DNA of 13,757 nucleotides, from the NCBI GenBank assembly GCA_027619655.1, contig JAQCHR010000036.1, positions 1 to 13,757 of the forward strand. The letters are read 5' to 3'. The translations under genes were made by a program, and so were the position numbers. This document shows positions 1-7,172 of this stretch, one piece after another (within the stretch, counting starts at the first letter, position 1; every line of letters starts with the position of its first letter). The notes beneath the pieces were generated by a model. The model ran no database searches and was not told the origin of the DNA. It was given only the letters and a program-made list of their open reading frames with translations. Source of the stretch: Pseudomonadota bacterium. GTDB lineage: Bacteria > Pseudomonadota > Alphaproteobacteria > UBA8366 > GCA-2717185.

Positions 1-477
1 TCCATCTAAACAAGCGGACACTAAACATCACTAACGATCCATGGCAGAGCGGTCAGGCCGGACGGTTACCACGCTAACGCGCAGACGTTGGCGCTTTGTC
101 ACCGCACCAGGAAAATCAACGGATGCCCCAACTGCCAAACCGCCCTAGCCATGGTCTTGCGGTTGACGATGTTCGCCAAGTAAACGTGGCAAAAAATCTC
201 CGGCCCAAACCGACTGCCCGGAGTCATCCAGGGATTGAGTTCAAGGATGGGATTAAGCAATTTCAAAATTCGGCCCGATGGGGCGTTTACTAACTTTTGA
301 GCTATCTCTAAACAGCTTGCCCCACCCCCATTCCAGTTTCAAACACGCTGGCCAAACACTGTGTTTGCGACTATGTTTGAAACACTGTGTTGAACACAGC
401 GTTTGTGGGTATCGTCAAATCGAACAACATCGCACATTATATCGCACACCTCGTTTTCGTGCCGATTAACACTTTAA
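1..477. other. Gene-poor, lower-GC segment left of a gene truncation
   Basis: No gene could be recognised here on either strand. The open frames are short, have no convincing ribosome binding site and match no family I know. Base composition drops towards the right end, about 41% G+C over 361-480 by hand count, against about 62% in a sampled line of the neighbouring gene. The segment holds a palindrome cluster (336-407) and a short direct repeat, ATCGCACA at 429-436 and 441-448. It adjoins the broken end of an N-formylglutamate amidohydrolase gene, so it was probably brought here by a deletion, insertion or rearrangement. No transposase, integrase or tRNA was seen. Confidence 0.6.
336..407. 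repeat. Cluster of overlapping palindromes around AAACACTGTGTT
   Basis: The 12-mer AAACACTGTGTT occurs twice exactly (354-365 and 380-391). The first copy sits in a perfect 15-bp palindrome, CAAACACTGTGTTTG (353-367). The second overlaps TGTTTGAAACA (374-384) and CTGTGTTGAACACAG (385-399), both also perfect palindromes with one central base. A related GTTTCAAAC lies at 336-344. AACAC half-sites fall at 342, 355, 381 and 393, spaced 13, 26 and 12 bp. This is what repeated operator sites or iteron/centromere-like sites look like, but I cannot name the binding protein. It is not the canonical parS sequence. Confidence 0.75.
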
Positions 478-774
478 TTTCAAGCGTTTAAAAATAACGC
501 AAGTCTTGCCGGTCCGCTGATCGCGGCGCTGGAACGCAATGCCGATGTGACGGTTGGCGACAACCTTCCCTATTCCGGCTAAGACCTGTTTGGCAACACG
601 ATCGAGACCCACGCCATGCCGCAGGGCCGGCCCAATATCCTGCTGGAAATCCGCCAGGACCTGATCGATACGCATCATGGCGCGGCAAAATGGGCCGGGA
701 TCATCGCCGATGCGCTGGCGCCGGTGCTGGCCGATCCGGCCCTGTACCGCGTGTTCGGCAAGCCGGAGATGTGA
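478..774 (+). pseudogene. N-formylglutamate amidohydrolase, C-terminal remnant with in-frame TAA
   Basis: The frame ending at TGA 772-774 translates to the C-terminal part of an N-formylglutamate amidohydrolase (HutG-like) family protein. It shows SLAGPLIAALE, then VGDNLPYSG, then the family's conserved EIRQDLID segment and a C-terminal helix. Only about 95 codons remain of a family usually about 250-270 residues long. The N-terminal part is missing, and an in-frame TAA at 580-582 falls directly after PYSG, in a conserved stretch. Homology fades near 490-500, where base composition also changes, so the 5' boundary is approximate. The intact enzyme would release formate from N-formylglutamate or related formyl-amino acids. 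The stop lies two bases before the ATG of the next gene, so the two were probably translationally coupled before the break. Confidence 0.8.
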
Positions 775-776
775 CC

Positions 777-1964
777 ATGGCGGATTCCGGCGCGCCGCTG
801 ACAATCGGCATCGAGGAGGAATACCTGCTGATCGACCCGGAAACCCGGGACCTCGCCATCGACCCGCCGCATGCCATTCTGGATGCCTGCGGCGCAATGA
901 TCGGCACGGAAGACAGCGCCGTGACGCCGGAATTCCTGCGCACCCAGATCGAGGTTGCGACGCCGGTCTGCCATTCGATTCGGGAGGCCCGCGCACGGAT
1001 CGCGTATCTGCGCGGCTGCGTCGCCACGGCGGCGGCGGAATACGGGTTGCGGCCCATCGCGGCGTCGACGCATCCCTTTGCGGAATGGAGCCTGCAGCAG
1101 CACACCGACGGGGCCCGCTACAACGTGCTGACCGAGGATATGCAGCAGGTTGCGCAGCGGCTGCTGATCTGCGGCATGCATGTCCATATCGGCATCGAGG
1201 ATGCGAATATCCGCAACGACATGCTGAACCAGGTCAGTTACTTTCTGCCGCATCTTTTGGCGCTAACAACATCGTCGCCGTTCTGGCAGGGCCGGCTGAC
1301 CGGATTGATGTGCTACCGGCTCAGCGTCTTCGACGAATTGCCGCGAACCGGGTTGCCGGAACGCTTCGACAGCCACGCGGAATATATCCGCCATGTGGAC
1401 GCGCTGATCGAGGCCGGGCTGATCGAGGATGCCAGCAAGATCTGGTGGGACATCCGGGCGCATTCGAAATTCCCGACCCTGGAAATGCGGATCGCCGATA
1501 TCTGCACGCGGATGGATGACGGCATCACCGTGGCGGCGCTGTATGCCTGCCTGATTTCAATGCTGATGCGGCTGCGGCGCCATAACCAGCGCTGGCGGAT
1601 CTATTCCAACATGCTGGTGCAGGAAAACCGCTGGCGCGCGCAGCGCTATGGCATCGACCGGGGACTGGTGGATTTCGGCCAGGGCAGAATTGTCGCTTAC
1701 GCCGAACTGCTGGATGAAATCCTTGACCTGGTCCGCGAGGATGCGGAGCGGCTGGATTGCGTCGCGGAAGTGGAAAACGCCCGCAATATCGTGGCGCGCG
1801 GCACCAGCGCCCATGGCCAGATCATCCGCTTCCGGGAAGCCAAGGCCGCCGGCGCCACGGAAACGGAAGCGCTGCGCGCCGTGGTCGACTGGCTGGCGGC
1901 GGAAACCCAGCATGGCGTTTCACCCGCCGGGGCTGGTAATCGCGGGGATCAGACGCCAAATTGA
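777..1964 (+). CDS. YbdK/GCS2-family carboxylate-amine ligase
   Basis: A 395-residue member of the glutamate-cysteine ligase type 2 family (YbdK-like carboxylate-amine ligases). These enzymes join a carboxylate, typically glutamate, to an amine using ATP, but the physiological substrate of most members is unknown. Visible signatures are TIGIEEEYLLIDPETRDL near residues 9-26, TQIEVATP at 57-63, GMHVHIGIED at 133-142, SPFWQG at 167-172, WWDIRAHSKFPTLEMRIADI at 223-242 and ARGTSAHGQIIRF at 340-352. The length is normal for the family. The ATG at 777 is chosen because GIEEE then falls at residue 11 and GGAG lies 8-11 bases upstream. The preceding amidohydrolase remnant ends two bases before this start. 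Codon use matches the rest of the window. The family call is firm and the substrate is open. Confidence 0.93.
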   Translation: MADSGAPLTIGIEEEYLLIDPETRDLAIDPPHAILDACGAMIGTEDSAVTPEFLRTQIEVATPVCHSIREARARIAYLRGCVATAAAEYGLRPIAASTHPFAEWSLQQHTDGARYNVLTEDMQQVAQRLLICGMHVHIGIEDANIRNDMLNQVSYFLPHLLALTTSSPFWQGRLTGLMCYRLSVFDELPRTGLPERFDSHAEYIRHVDALIEAGLIEDASKIWWDIRAHSKFPTLEMRIADICTRMDDGITVAALYACLISMLMRLRRHNQRWRIYSNMLVQENRWRAQRYGIDRGLVDFGQGRIVAYAELLDEILDLVREDAERLDCVAEVENARNIVARGTSAHGQIIRFREAKAAGATETEALRAVVDWLAAETQHGVSPAGAGNRGDQTPN

Positions 1965-1998
1965 TGGCAGATGCGATGAAGGGGATAGGAGGAACGAC

Positions 1999-2295
1999 AT
2001 GTCCGAAATAGACAAACAGACCCAAACGGAACTGGAAGCAGCCGCGTTTCGTACGCTGGTGGCGCATTTGCGCGAGCGGACGGATGTGCAGAATATCGAC
2101 CTGATGAACCTGTCGGGGTTCTGCCGCAACTGCCTGTCCAAATGGTATACGGCGGCGGCCAAGGAAAAGGGGCTGGACCTCGAATACGAGGACGCCCGAG
2201 AGATCGTCTACGGCATGCCGTACAGCGAGTGGAAGTCGAAATACCAGCGCGAGGCGACGCCGGAACAACTGCAGAAAATGAAGGAAGCGCATTAA
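1999..2295 (+). CDS. DUF1244 family protein
   Basis: A 98-residue protein matching the DUF1244 (SMc04008-like) family, a small conserved alphaproteobacterial protein of unknown function. Its hallmark is the central MNLSGFCRNCLSKWY segment (residues 36-50) with Cys42 and Cys45, followed by EDAREIVYGMPYSEWK (64-79). The two cysteines could bind metal or form a disulfide, but nothing here proves that. The start is well fixed by a perfect AGGAGG (1987-1992) six bases before ATG. It lies 34 bases after the carboxylate-amine ligase and 25 before the next gene, on the same strand, which fits one operon. DUF1244 genes near N-formylglutamate amidohydrolase and gapR are a recurring alphaproteobacterial arrangement as I recall it. 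No signal peptide or membrane segment is seen. Confidence 0.92.
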   Translation: MSEIDKQTQTELEAAAFRTLVAHLRERTDVQNIDLMNLSGFCRNCLSKWYTAAAKEKGLDLEYEDAREIVYGMPYSEWKSKYQREATPEQLQKMKEAH

Positions 2296-2320
2296 AGCGC
2301 GATAGACCCGGCGCGGCGGC

Positions 2321-2824
2321 ATGGCATTCCGGGTCTACTGGATTGTGCTGGCGGCGGCCACGGCGGCGCTGCTGCTGCTCTGGGCGGTGCAGCCACTGTG
2401 GTCGGTCTTTGAGCTGTTTGCCTTGCTGGCGCTGCTGGCGCCGTTTTACCTGCCACTTGCCTACCGGCTTGGTATCCGGTTCTGGGTCGCACGGCAGCGC
2501 CGGCGGCTTGGCCTGCCGGTCGCCAGCGACCGCGACCTGATCGACTTCGTCGCCGAGGAACTGGACCATGCGGGAATTGCCTGGCAATGGCGCGTGGCGG
2601 TGCGCGGCACGTCGGATGGCGATGAGATCGAAATCGGCGAAGTCGATTCGGACGCGCTGAGCGTGAAGGTGCGCAACGGGGTGCTGCTGGTCAGCGAGAC
2701 CGAATCCGGCACCAGCCGCTTTGTCGATCCCGTGGCGGCGGTCGACTATGCGGTCAGCCTGTACAAGGGGCCGTCGCATGCCGATGCCGCGGTCTATGTG
2801 GAAACCGAAGAAGGGGCCGCCTGA
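2321..2824 (+). CDS. Two-helix membrane protein of unknown function
   Basis: I do not recognise this 167-residue protein. Residues about 5-23 and 28-50 are two strongly hydrophobic stretches, so the N-terminus should form a membrane hairpin. A basic patch follows (RFWVARQRRRLGL, about 53-65), as expected on the cytoplasmic face. The remaining roughly 100 residues are soluble-looking and acidic: a segment around ELDHAGIAWQWRVAV, a strand-rich stretch EIEIGEVDSDALSVKVRNG, and a tail ending ETEEGAA. The ribosome binding site is a weak G-rich run and the start is the only reasonable ATG. It sits between DUF1244 (25 bases) and gapR (83 bases) on the same strand, so it is probably co-transcribed. 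The function cannot be inferred from context. Confidence 0.8.
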   Translation: MAFRVYWIVLAAATAALLLLWAVQPLWSVFELFALLALLAPFYLPLAYRLGIRFWVARQRRRLGLPVASDRDLIDFVAEELDHAGIAWQWRVAVRGTSDGDEIEIGEVDSDALSVKVRNGVLLVSETESGTSRFVDPVAAVDYAVSLYKGPSHADAAVYVETEEGAA

Positions 2825-2845
2825 CGGGCAGAAAAGCCTTGCCCG
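2825..2845 (+). terminator. Hairpin between the membrane protein gene and gapR
   Basis: CGGGCA (2825-2830) and TGCCCG (2840-2845) form a perfect six-base stem with a nine-base loop directly after the TGA of the preceding gene. No run of T follows, so it may be an attenuator or mRNA end-stabilising hairpin rather than a true intrinsic terminator. Confidence 0.35.
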
Positions 2846-2907
2846 CGCGGCACGATTTGCTTTAAGGCAGGCGCCCGGTCGGACAGGTTCTTAATCAAGG
2901 GAGACGG

Positions 2908-3159
2908 ATGAAAATGGCGGATGTTGGCGGCGTTACGGGCGATCAGCTGCGCTCGCTCATCGAGCGGATCGAGCGGCTGGAAGAGGAAAAGGCGGCGCTG
3001 GCCGAGGATATCCGCGAGGTTTTCGCCGAGGCCAAGGGCAACGGCTTTGACGTCAAGATCATGCGCCAGATCATCCGGCTGCGGAAGATGGAAACCGGCG
3101 ACCGCCAGGAACTGGAAGCGCTGCTGGATACCTACAAGGCCGCGCTGGGCATGCTGTAG
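2908..3159 (+). CDS. gapR: GapR-family nucleoid-associated protein (DUF2312)
   Basis: An 83-residue protein that closely follows the GapR/DUF2312 pattern. It starts with a short variable N-terminus, followed by a coiled-coil helix, DQLRSLIERIERLEEEKAAL (12-31). Then come the family signature EAKGNGFDVKIMRQIIRLRK (41-60) and the C-terminal DTYKAALGML. GapR of Caulobacter is a chromosome structuring protein that binds overtwisted, often AT-rich DNA ahead of polymerases and stimulates topoisomerases. The same role is inferred here from family membership. AAGGGAG (2897-2903) precedes ATG 2908. A second in-frame ATG at 2914 would remove two residues. It is the last gene of the plus-strand block and its stop codon lies in a hairpin shared with the convergent gene. 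Confidence 0.93.
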   Translation: MKMADVGGVTGDQLRSLIERIERLEEEKAALAEDIREVFAEAKGNGFDVKIMRQIIRLRKMETGDRQELEALLDTYKAALGML

Positions 3160-3171
3160 CGTCGGCTACAG
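3154..3171. terminator. Perfect hairpin spanning two convergent stop codons
   Basis: CTGTAGC (3154-3160) and GCTACAG (3165-3171) form a seven-base stem with the loop GTCG. The left arm contains the TAG of gapR (3157-3159). The right arm contains the TAG of the minus-strand gene (3166-3168). The position suits a bidirectional terminator, but neither side has a clear T-tract. Confidence 0.5.
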
Positions 3172-3359
3172 GGCCACGGGACTTTCCGGCGCGGGCTTCG
3201 CTGCCTGCCGGCTTGCCGGTACCGTCCCGTATACCGGTGTGTTGATCGCGTGCCGGACCATGGTCACCTGGTCCGACAGAAACGCCTGCGCCGCCACCGC
3301 CAGCACCGGGGCGACGACATAGGCCAGCACGCAGCACAGCGAAATTACCCGTTTTTCAT
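3166..3359 (-). pseudogene. Small secreted or membrane protein gene with a one-base frameshift
   Basis: Read from the stop at 3168-3166 backwards, the frame encodes VISLCCVLAYVVAPVLAVAAQ and then a short Pro/Ala-rich tail ending APESPVAL: a classic signal peptide or membrane anchor plus tail. The only good start is ATG at 3359-3357, with AAGGGA eight bases upstream (3373-3368). It is one base out of frame, because the codons after ATG are AAA AAC GGG TAA. One extra A in the run of five (3352-3356) would give MKKRVISLCC and an unbroken 64-residue protein with an ideal positively charged signal start. So this is either a recent one-base deletion or a homopolymer sequencing error. A GTG at 3330 could otherwise start a 54-residue form. 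It lies 104 bases downstream of the oxidoreductase gene on the same strand. I do not recognise the family. Confidence 0.65.
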
Positions 3360-3463
3360 GATCCCGATCCCTTCAGAATGTCCCACGCCGCAAGTCTGGG
3401 TATCGACCGCGGCGGCGAAAGGGCGGAATTAAGGCGATTATGTGGTGGATCGATCCCCCCGGG

Positions 3464-6400
3464 TCAGTCCGCCGCGTTGGCCTGGCTGTCCCGGTTTCGG
3501 AAGCGGGCGAACAGTGCGGCCTCATTGGCCTTGGCGTCGGCGATATGGCGGTCCTTCACATGGCCATAGCCGCGGATATGCTCCGGCACGCTGGCGATTT
3601 CCACCGCGATGGCGTGGTTTGCCACGGTCAGACCGGCCAGCACCTCGTTGATCGCGGCCTCGTATTCGCCGATCAGTTCGCGTTCGCGGCGGCGTTCGGC
3701 GCTGCGGCCGAACGGGTCCCAGGCGGTGCCGCGTAAACCCTTCAGCCTGGCCAGCAGCCGGAAGGCCTGCAGCATCCACGGGCCATAGGCCTTCTTCTTC
3801 ATGTGGCCAGTTTCGGGATCGCGCTCCGCGCTCAGCGGCGGCGCCAGATGGTAGTTCAGCCGGTAATCGCCGGTGAACCGGTCACGGACGGATTGCAGGA
3901 AAGCCGGGTCCGTATGCAGCCGCGCGACCTCGTATTCGTCCTTGTAGGCCAGCAGCTTGAAGTAATAACGCGCGACGGCCTGCGCCAGCGTGTCCGAATC
4001 GCGCCTGACCCGCGCTTCCGCGGTCTGGACCCGCACCACCAGGTCCTTGTAGCGCCGCGCATAAGCCTCGTCCTGGTAACCGGTCAGAAAGCGGATGCGG
4101 CGCCCCACGACGTCTTCCAGCGTCGCTGCGAAGGCTTCCGGTTCCGCTGCCGCCGGTCCCGCCGCCCGCTGCACCGCCGCCAGGTCGTGCGCCGCGCGGC
4201 GGCCCCAGAGAAAGGCCGCCTTGTTGGCGTTCACCGCGACGCCGTTCAGTTCGATGGCCTGTTCGATGGATGCGGCCGCGATGGGGATGGTGCCCTTCTG
4301 CCAGGCATAGCCCAGCATGAACATGTTGGTCGCGATGGAATCGCCCAGCAGCGCCGTAGCCAGCCGGGTCGCTTCAACGAAGTCCGTCTGCTCCCGGCCG
4401 GCCATGTCGGCGATGCCGCGTTCCAGCTCGCCTTCCGGGAAGGCCATGTCCGGGTCGCGGGTGAAGTCGCCGGTGATGGTCTCATGCGTATTGACGAACA
4501 CGGCGGTTTCCCCTGCCGTGACCTTGGTCAGCGCATCGGGTCCCGCGGTGACGACGATATCGCAGCCGATGACCGCCTTCGCCCCGCCGGTGGCCAGGCG
4601 CACCGCGTGGATATCCTCCGGAGTCTTGGCGATCCGCACATGGGTCAGCACGGCGCCGCCCTTCTGCGCCATGCCGATCATGTCGAGCACCGAGCAGCCC
4701 TTGCCCTCGATATGCGCGGCCATGCCGAGCAGCGCGCCGATTGTCACTACGCCCGTGCCGCCGACCCCGGTGATCAGGATGCCGTAGGGCGTGTCGATGG
4801 AGGGGAGGGCCGGCTCCGGCAGGACCTCGGACAGGTCCGGCTGCGCGGTCCGAGCGGCGGGTTCGGGTTTGCGCAGGGCGCCGCCCTCGACGGTGACGAA
4901 GCTGGGGCAGAACCCGTTCAGGCAGGAAAAATCCTTGTTGCAGGAGGACTGGTCGATGCTGCGCTTGCGGCCGAATTCGGTTTCCTTCGGCACCACCGAC
5001 AGGCAGTTGGACGCCACCGAACAGTCGCCGCAGCCTTCGCAGACCAGCTCGTTGATGACGACGCGCCGCGCCGGGTCGGGGAAGGTGCCGCGCTTGCGCC
5101 GGCGGCGTTTTTCTGCCGCACAGGTCTGGTCGTAGATGATGGCGGTGACGCCCTCGATCTCGCGCAGCTCGCGCTGGATCCGGTCCAGTTCGTCGCGATG
5201 CTCGACCGTCACGCCGGCGGCGAGGCCCGATTGACGGCCGTATTTTTCCGGTTCGTCGGATACGACGACGACGCGCCCGACGCCCTCGCCGAACAGCTGG
5301 TGGGTGATGCGCGGCACCGAAATGCCGCCGCCGACCGGCTGTCCGCCGGTCATCGCCACGGCGTCGTTGTACAGGATCTTGTAGGTGATGTTGTTGCCCG
5401 CCGCGACGGCGGCGCGGATCGCCAGCAGCCCCGAATGATAATAGGTGCCGTCGCCCAGGTTGACGAAGACGTGCTTGGTGCTGGTGAACGGCGCCTGGCC
5501 GTGCCAGCTGGCCCCTTCGCCGCCCATCTGGGTATAGGTTTCGGTGTTGCGGTCCATCCACTGCGCCATGTAGTGGCAGCCGATGCCGGCCAGCGCGCGG
5601 CTGCCCTCGGGCACCTTGGTGGAGGTGTTGTGCGGGCAGCCGGAACAGAAATACGGCGTGCGCTTCAGTGGCGGGCTGATCGCCGCCAGCGACTGTTCCT
5701 TGATATCCAGGAACCGCACCCGCGCCGCGATCCTGTCGCTGGTGTGGAAACGGGCGATGCGCCTGGCGATCAGCTTGGCAATCGGTCCCGGCGCCAGCTC
5801 GCCGTTCGACGGCAGGATCCAGTGGCGTTCCTCGTCGAACTTGCCGATCACGCGCGGCCGTACATCCTCGCGCCAGTTGTAGAGCTGCTCCTTGAGCTGG
5901 TTTTCGATCAGCGCGCGCTTTTCCTCGACCACGAGGATTTCCTCCAGCCCCTCGGCAAAGCGGCGGATGCCTTCCGGTTCCAGCGGCCAGGTCATGCCGA
6001 CCTTGTAGACCGACAGCCCTATCTCGCGCGCATAGGCTTCGTCGATGCCGAGGTCTTCCAGCGCCTGCATCACGTCCAGGTAGGATTTCCCGGCGGTGAC
6101 GATGCCGAAGCGCCGCTTCGGCCCGTCGATCACCGTGCGGTTCAGGTTGTTGGCGCGGGCGAAGGCGAGGGCCGCATAAAGCTTGTGCCGGTGCAGCCGT
6201 TCTTCCTGCGCCAGCGGCTCGTCCGGATAGCGAATGTTCAGCCCGTCCGCCGGCATGTCGTAATCGGTCGGGTATCTGATTTCCACCCGGTGCGGGTCGA
6301 CATGGACCGATGCCGAGGAATCGGCGGTTTCCGCAATCACCTTGAACGCGACCCAGCAGCCGGAATAGCGCGACATCGCCCAGCCATACAGGCCCATGTC

Positions 6401-6940
6401 GAGGAATTCCTGCACGCCGGACGGATTCAGCACCGGGATCATCGCGTCCATATAGGCGTATTCGGTCTGGTGCGCGGTGGTGGACGACTTGCAGGTATGA
6501 TCGTCGCCCGACAGCAGCAGCACGCCGCCATGCTTCGATGATCCGGCCAGATTGCCATGGCGCAGCGCGTCGCCGGACCGGTCGACCCCCGGCCCCTTGG
6601 CGTACCACATGGCGAAGACGCCGTCGTAATCGGCGTCGGGGAACAGGTTGAGCTGCTGGCTGCCCCAGACCGCCGTGGCGGCAAGGTCCTCGTTCACCCC
6701 CGGTTCGAAGCGGATGTGGTTTTTCTCGATGAAGGGCTTGGCCTGCCACAGCTGCTGGTCCAGCGCGCCCAGCGGCGACCCGCGATAGCCGGTGATATAC
6801 CCACCCGTCTTCAGCCCCGCCGCATCGTCGCGCTGCCGCTGCATCAGCGGCAGCCGCACCAGCGCCTGCACCCCGGTCAGGAAGACGCGGCCGGTTTCCA
6901 GCGCGTATTTGTCGTCCAGCGAAACGGCGGACTTTGCCAT
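3464..6940 (-). CDS. Indolepyruvate:ferredoxin oxidoreductase, fused alpha and beta parts
   Basis: A 1158-residue fused 2-oxoacid oxidoreductase of the indolepyruvate ferredoxin oxidoreductase family. It should oxidatively decarboxylate aryl-pyruvates to acyl-CoA with TPP and Fe-S clusters in the cytoplasm, as in aerobic aromatic amino acid breakdown. The pyrimidine-binding-like N-terminal domain has TGGYITGYRGSPLGALDQ (45-62). FCSGCPHNTST lies near 430-440, the TPP motif GDGTYYHSG near 495-503 with YNDAVAMTGGQ after it, and an Fe-S cysteine set CEGCGDCSVASNC near 632-644 followed by CNKDFSC and GFCPSF. The beta-like gamma domain begins at GVGGTG near 723, and a C-terminal domain runs from about 950 to the end. 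ATG 6940 is chosen over a longer frame to 6991 because GAGGGAA (6951-6945) lies just upstream and MAKSAVSLDDKY fits family N-termini. All key residues look intact. Confidence 0.93.
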   Translation of the reverse strand: MAKSAVSLDDKYALETGRVFLTGVQALVRLPLMQRQRDDAAGLKTGGYITGYRGSPLGALDQQLWQAKPFIEKNHIRFEPGVNEDLAATAVWGSQQLNLFPDADYDGVFAMWYAKGPGVDRSGDALRHGNLAGSSKHGGVLLLSGDDHTCKSSTTAHQTEYAYMDAMIPVLNPSGVQEFLDMGLYGWAMSRYSGCWVAFKVIAETADSSASVHVDPHRVEIRYPTDYDMPADGLNIRYPDEPLAQEERLHRHKLYAALAFARANNLNRTVIDGPKRRFGIVTAGKSYLDVMQALEDLGIDEAYAREIGLSVYKVGMTWPLEPEGIRRFAEGLEEILVVEEKRALIENQLKEQLYNWREDVRPRVIGKFDEERHWILPSNGELAPGPIAKLIARRIARFHTSDRIAARVRFLDIKEQSLAAISPPLKRTPYFCSGCPHNTSTKVPEGSRALAGIGCHYMAQWMDRNTETYTQMGGEGASWHGQAPFTSTKHVFVNLGDGTYYHSGLLAIRAAVAAGNNITYKILYNDAVAMTGGQPVGGGISVPRITHQLFGEGVGRVVVVSDEPEKYGRQSGLAAGVTVEHRDELDRIQRELREIEGVTAIIYDQTCAAEKRRRRKRGTFPDPARRVVINELVCEGCGDCSVASNCLSVVPKETEFGRKRSIDQSSCNKDFSCLNGFCPSFVTVEGGALRKPEPAARTAQPDLSEVLPEPALPSIDTPYGILITGVGGTGVVTIGALLGMAAHIEGKGCSVLDMIGMAQKGGAVLTHVRIAKTPEDIHAVRLATGGAKAVIGCDIVVTAGPDALTKVTAGETAVFVNTHETITGDFTRDPDMAFPEGELERGIADMAGREQTDFVEATRLATALLGDSIATNMFMLGYAWQKGTIPIAAASIEQAIELNGVAVNANKAAFLWGRRAAHDLAAVQRAAGPAAAEPEAFAATLEDVVGRRIRFLTGYQDEAYARRYKDLVVRVQTAEARVRRDSDTLAQAVARYYFKLLAYKDEYEVARLHTDPAFLQSVRDRFTGDYRLNYHLAPPLSAERDPETGHMKKKAYGPWMLQAFRLLARLKGLRGTAWDPFGRSAERRRERELIGEYEAAINEVLAGLTVANHAIAVEIASVPEHIRGYGHVKDRHIADAKANEAALFARFRNRDSQANAAD

Positions 6941-6998
6941 GGGGTTCCCTCGATTCAGCCTGTCCGCGATGCCTGTTGCACCCCGATCCATTTAAAAA

Positions 6999-7067
6999 GG
7001 TACTGCGCCGCACCGGTTTTTCAAACCGATTTGGCGGTTTGCCCGCAGTTCGCAACGGTACTGCGCC
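6999..7067. repeat. Direct repeat GGTACTGCGCC, two copies
   Basis: GGTACTGCGCC occurs exactly at 6999-7009 and 7057-7067, 58 bases apart, in the region just upstream of the oxidoreductase start. It flanks the alternative hairpins at 7014-7040. It could be a paired regulator site, or the footprint of a small duplication. Confidence 0.6.
7014..7040 (-). promoter_or_regulatory. Mutually exclusive hairpins in the oxidoreductase leader
   Basis: Three arms alternate: CGGTTT (7014-7019), AAACCG (7023-7028) and CGGTTT (7035-7040). The middle arm can pair with either neighbour but not both, with loops of three and six bases. If the minus-strand transcript starts upstream, this lies 74-100 bases before the oxidoreductase ATG. 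It could act as an attenuator-like switch or, as DNA, as three half-sites of an operator. This is inference only. Confidence 0.4.
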
Positions 7068-7172
7068 CGGCGGGCCGGGCCGGAACGGAATATTTCACAC
7101 AGCCCCTCGGCCGCGCAGCTTAAATACAATCGGGCGCTGTCGGTGTCCCGGGTACCGGAAAAATGCCGGATC

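Noticed and set aside
40..115. Possible tRNA-like segment near the left end
   Set aside because: No T-arm consensus, no acceptor pairing and no anticodon arm could be built.
353..391. parS-type partition site
   Set aside because: Half-sites TGTTT and AAACA occur, but the canonical central sequence of chromosomal parS is absent.
96..469. Two small plus-strand frames (96-293 and 278-469) as genes
   Set aside because: They have no ribosome binding site, overlap each other and the palindrome cluster, and match no family I recognise.
466..1253. Minus-strand open frames opposite the amidohydrolase remnant and carboxylate-amine ligase
   Set aside because: They are shadows of the plus-strand genes, whose conserved motifs are clear.
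3803..6541. A 912-codon open frame antisense to the indolepyruvate oxidoreductase gene
   Set aside because: It is a typical GC-rich shadow frame. The opposite strand encodes an intact protein with recognisable TPP and Fe-S motifs, and the antisense translation shows no family features.
4482..7055. An 857-codon open frame on the minus strand in another phase of the same gene
   Set aside because: It is Arg/Ala/Gly-rich low-information translation overlapping the real gene, with no motif.
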